A program made the position numbers and the translations under genes. A stretch of DNA of 12,507 nucleotides from Actinomycetota bacterium (GTDB lineage: Bacteria; Actinomycetota; Actinomycetes; Acidothermales; Acidothermaceae), in assembly GCA_003134755.1 (NCBI GenBank), contig PLCK01000101.1, forward strand, positions 23,969-36,475. The letters run 5' to 3'. Positions within the stretch are counted from its first letter, which is position 1, and each line of letters begins with the position of its first letter. This document shows, one piece after another, positions 11,467 through 12,507 of the stretch. A model generated the notes under the pieces. The model was not told where the DNA came from. It made no database searches and worked only from the letters and a program-made list of their open reading frames with translations.

Positions 11467-12507
11467 CTACTTCGGCTCGCGGTTTCTGGCCACCGACACG
11501 CCGTTCCCGGCCGACCCTGCCGAACCGGCGGCCCCCGCCGAACCCGCCGGCCCGGAATGCCGACCTGAGTCGGTTGCCGCGGACGACGGCACGTTCGGCG
11601 ACATGTCCACCAGCGCCTTGCGCAACGTCTCGTAGATCGACAGGCCCTGGCCGACCATGCCCGCGACCGCGTGGTTCACGCCGTCGGTGCCGTTGAGGAC
11701 CGTCAGGTTCGAACCGGCGATGCCCTTCGCGGCCGCCTCGACGAGCTGCGGCAGGATCTCGATGAGTTTGTTCGCGGCGATCAGTGCCTGGTTGCCATCC
11801 GTCAGCGCGCTCGCACGCACGTTGATGGCCTCGGCCTCGGCCGACGCGATCGCCCGCTGCGCGTACGCCTCGCCGTCCGCCTTCGACTTGTGCGCCTCTG
11901 CCTCGGCGCCGGCCCGCACCTTAGTGGCGTCCCCTTCGGCGTCGGCGATTGACCGGCGGCGGTTGGCCTCGGCCTCGACGTTGAGCTTGGTGGTGTCGCG
12001 GTTGGCCTCGGCCAGTGCGCGCTGCTTGAACGCCTCCGCCTCGGTCTCGAGCTTGATGGTGTCGCGGTTCGCCTCGGCCAACGTGCGCTGCTTGTACGCC
12101 TCCGCGTCAGCCGGACGCCGAACCTGCGACTCGAGTTGCTTCTCGGTCAGCTGCGCGGCTCGCTCCGCGAGAGCGGTCTGCTGCTCGATCACCTCTTGCG
12201 ACGCTCGCGCCTCCGCAAGGGGACCAGCCTGCGCCGACCGCGCCTTGGCTTCTTGCACCTCCGCAGCGAAACCGGCCTGCTTGATCTCGGTGTCACGCAT
12301 GTACTCGGCGCGCAACGCAGCGGCCTCCTGCTCGCGCTGGGTGGCCTCCTGATCGGCCTTCGCGGCGGCGATCCGCGCAAGGCTCGCAACGGCGGCCGCG
12401 TGCGGTGCCGCGATGTTATTGATGTAGCCGGTCGCGTCCTCGATCTCCTGGATCAACATCGAGTCGACGACGATGCCGAGCTTCTCCATCTCGCCGTGGC
12501 TGCCGTC
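11467..12507 (-). CDS. Flotillin-like SPFH protein, N-terminus cut off
   Basis: The visible 346 residues are the C-terminal part of a flotillin-family membrane scaffold protein; the SPFH domain and any membrane anchor lie beyond the right edge. The first residues read DGSHGEMEKLGIVVDSMLI, continuing to QEIEDATGYINNIAAPHAA, characteristic of the flotillin SPFH end. A long Ala/Glu/Lys/Arg coiled coil follows (roughly fragment residues 35-255) with the EA-rich repeats of the family (AEANRD, EAEA). After LIEILPQLVEAAAKGI and a VLNGTDGVNHAVAGMVGQGL segment comes a Gly/Ser/Ala tail (GSAGAAGSAGSAGNG). An ATG at 12489 lies in the middle of a conserved motif and is not the true start. Flotillins organise ordered membrane patches. 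The upstream partner, often an NfeD-type protein, is outside the window. Confidence 0.9.
   Translation of the reverse strand, partial: DGSHGEMEKLGIVVDSMLIQEIEDATGYINNIAAPHAAAVASLARIAAAKADQEATQREQEAAALRAEYMRDTEIKQAGFAAEVQEAKARSAQAGPLAEARASQEVIEQQTALAERAAQLTEKQLESQVRRPADAEAYKQRTLAEANRDTIKLETEAEAFKQRALAEANRDTTKLNVEAEANRRRSIADAEGDATKVRAGAEAEAHKSKADGEAYAQRAIASAEAEAINVRASALTDGNQALIAANKLIEILPQLVEAAAKGIAGSNLTVLNGTDGVNHAVAGMVGQGLSIYETLRKALVDMSPNVPSSAATDSGRHSGPAGSAGAAGSAGSAGNGVSVARNREPK
11983..12114 (-). repeat. 66-bp tandem repeat in the flotillin coiled coil
   Basis: 11983-12048 and 12049-12114 align at about 55 of 66 positions. They code for successive 22-residue units of the form AEA-Y/F-KQR-T/A-LAEANRD-T-x-KL-x-x-E. 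A more diverged third unit (EANRRRSIADAEGDATKVRA) continues the pattern. The two halves probably arose by internal duplication; 22 residues is three heptads plus one, compatible with a coiled coil. Confidence 0.75.

Overview
The window is GC-rich actinobacterial chromosome. Gene content and order point to Mycobacteriales, probably a Rhodococcus/Nocardiaceae-like organism. The evidence is a leuC-leuD-hupB block with a divergent IclR regulator, as around Rv2986c-Rv2989 of Mycobacterium tuberculosis; an mprA-mprB-pepD trio, as in Rv0981-Rv0983; and a LigB-type ATP-dependent DNA ligase. The genus is an inference from remembered family sequences; no search was run.

Layout. Positions 1-352 hold the start of a histone-like HU gene (minus strand, cut by the window edge), with two tandem hairpins just upstream of its ribosome binding site. 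Positions 630-2648 hold leuC-leuD (minus strand), the isopropylmalate isomerase of leucine synthesis. An IclR-family regulator (2731-3453) is divergent from leuC, and an 82-bp gap between them carries a 6+6 bp dyad that looks like its operator. From 7316 down to 3465 (minus strand) runs a tightly overlapping three-gene operon: an MprA-like response regulator, an MprB-like sensor kinase and a membrane-anchored HtrA/PepD-like serine protease with an unusual Tyr-Gly-Ala-Pro repeat tail. A divergent 12-TM major facilitator exporter follows (7481-8755). Next is a stand-alone maltokinase N-terminal-cap-like protein (8949-9569), flanked on both sides by copies of a ~72-bp repeat and by TTCAGCTGAA palindromes. 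The window ends with the minus-strand ATP-dependent ligase ligB (9887-11428) and the C-terminal part of a flotillin-like protein (11467-12507, cut by the edge).

How the parts work together. leuC and leuD form one enzyme, probably controlled by the adjacent IclR protein. The MprA/MprB/PepD trio is expected to be an envelope-stress circuit: kinase and protease face the cell exterior, and the regulator would control its own operon. A 16-bp tandem motif (TTCAG half-sites 11 bp apart) lies exactly 22 bp upstream of both the regulator start and the protease start, the second copy inside the kinase coding sequence. This suggests direct feedback by the response regulator on both genes. Kinase and protease also each have exactly two cysteines, all predicted to be outside the membrane.

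The most novel material is non-coding: the paired 72-bp repeat plus palindromes around the maltokinase-cap gene, the shared TTCAG-type motif, and the 27-bp-period direct repeat before the exporter. No tRNA, rRNA, CRISPR array, transposase or phage gene was seen.
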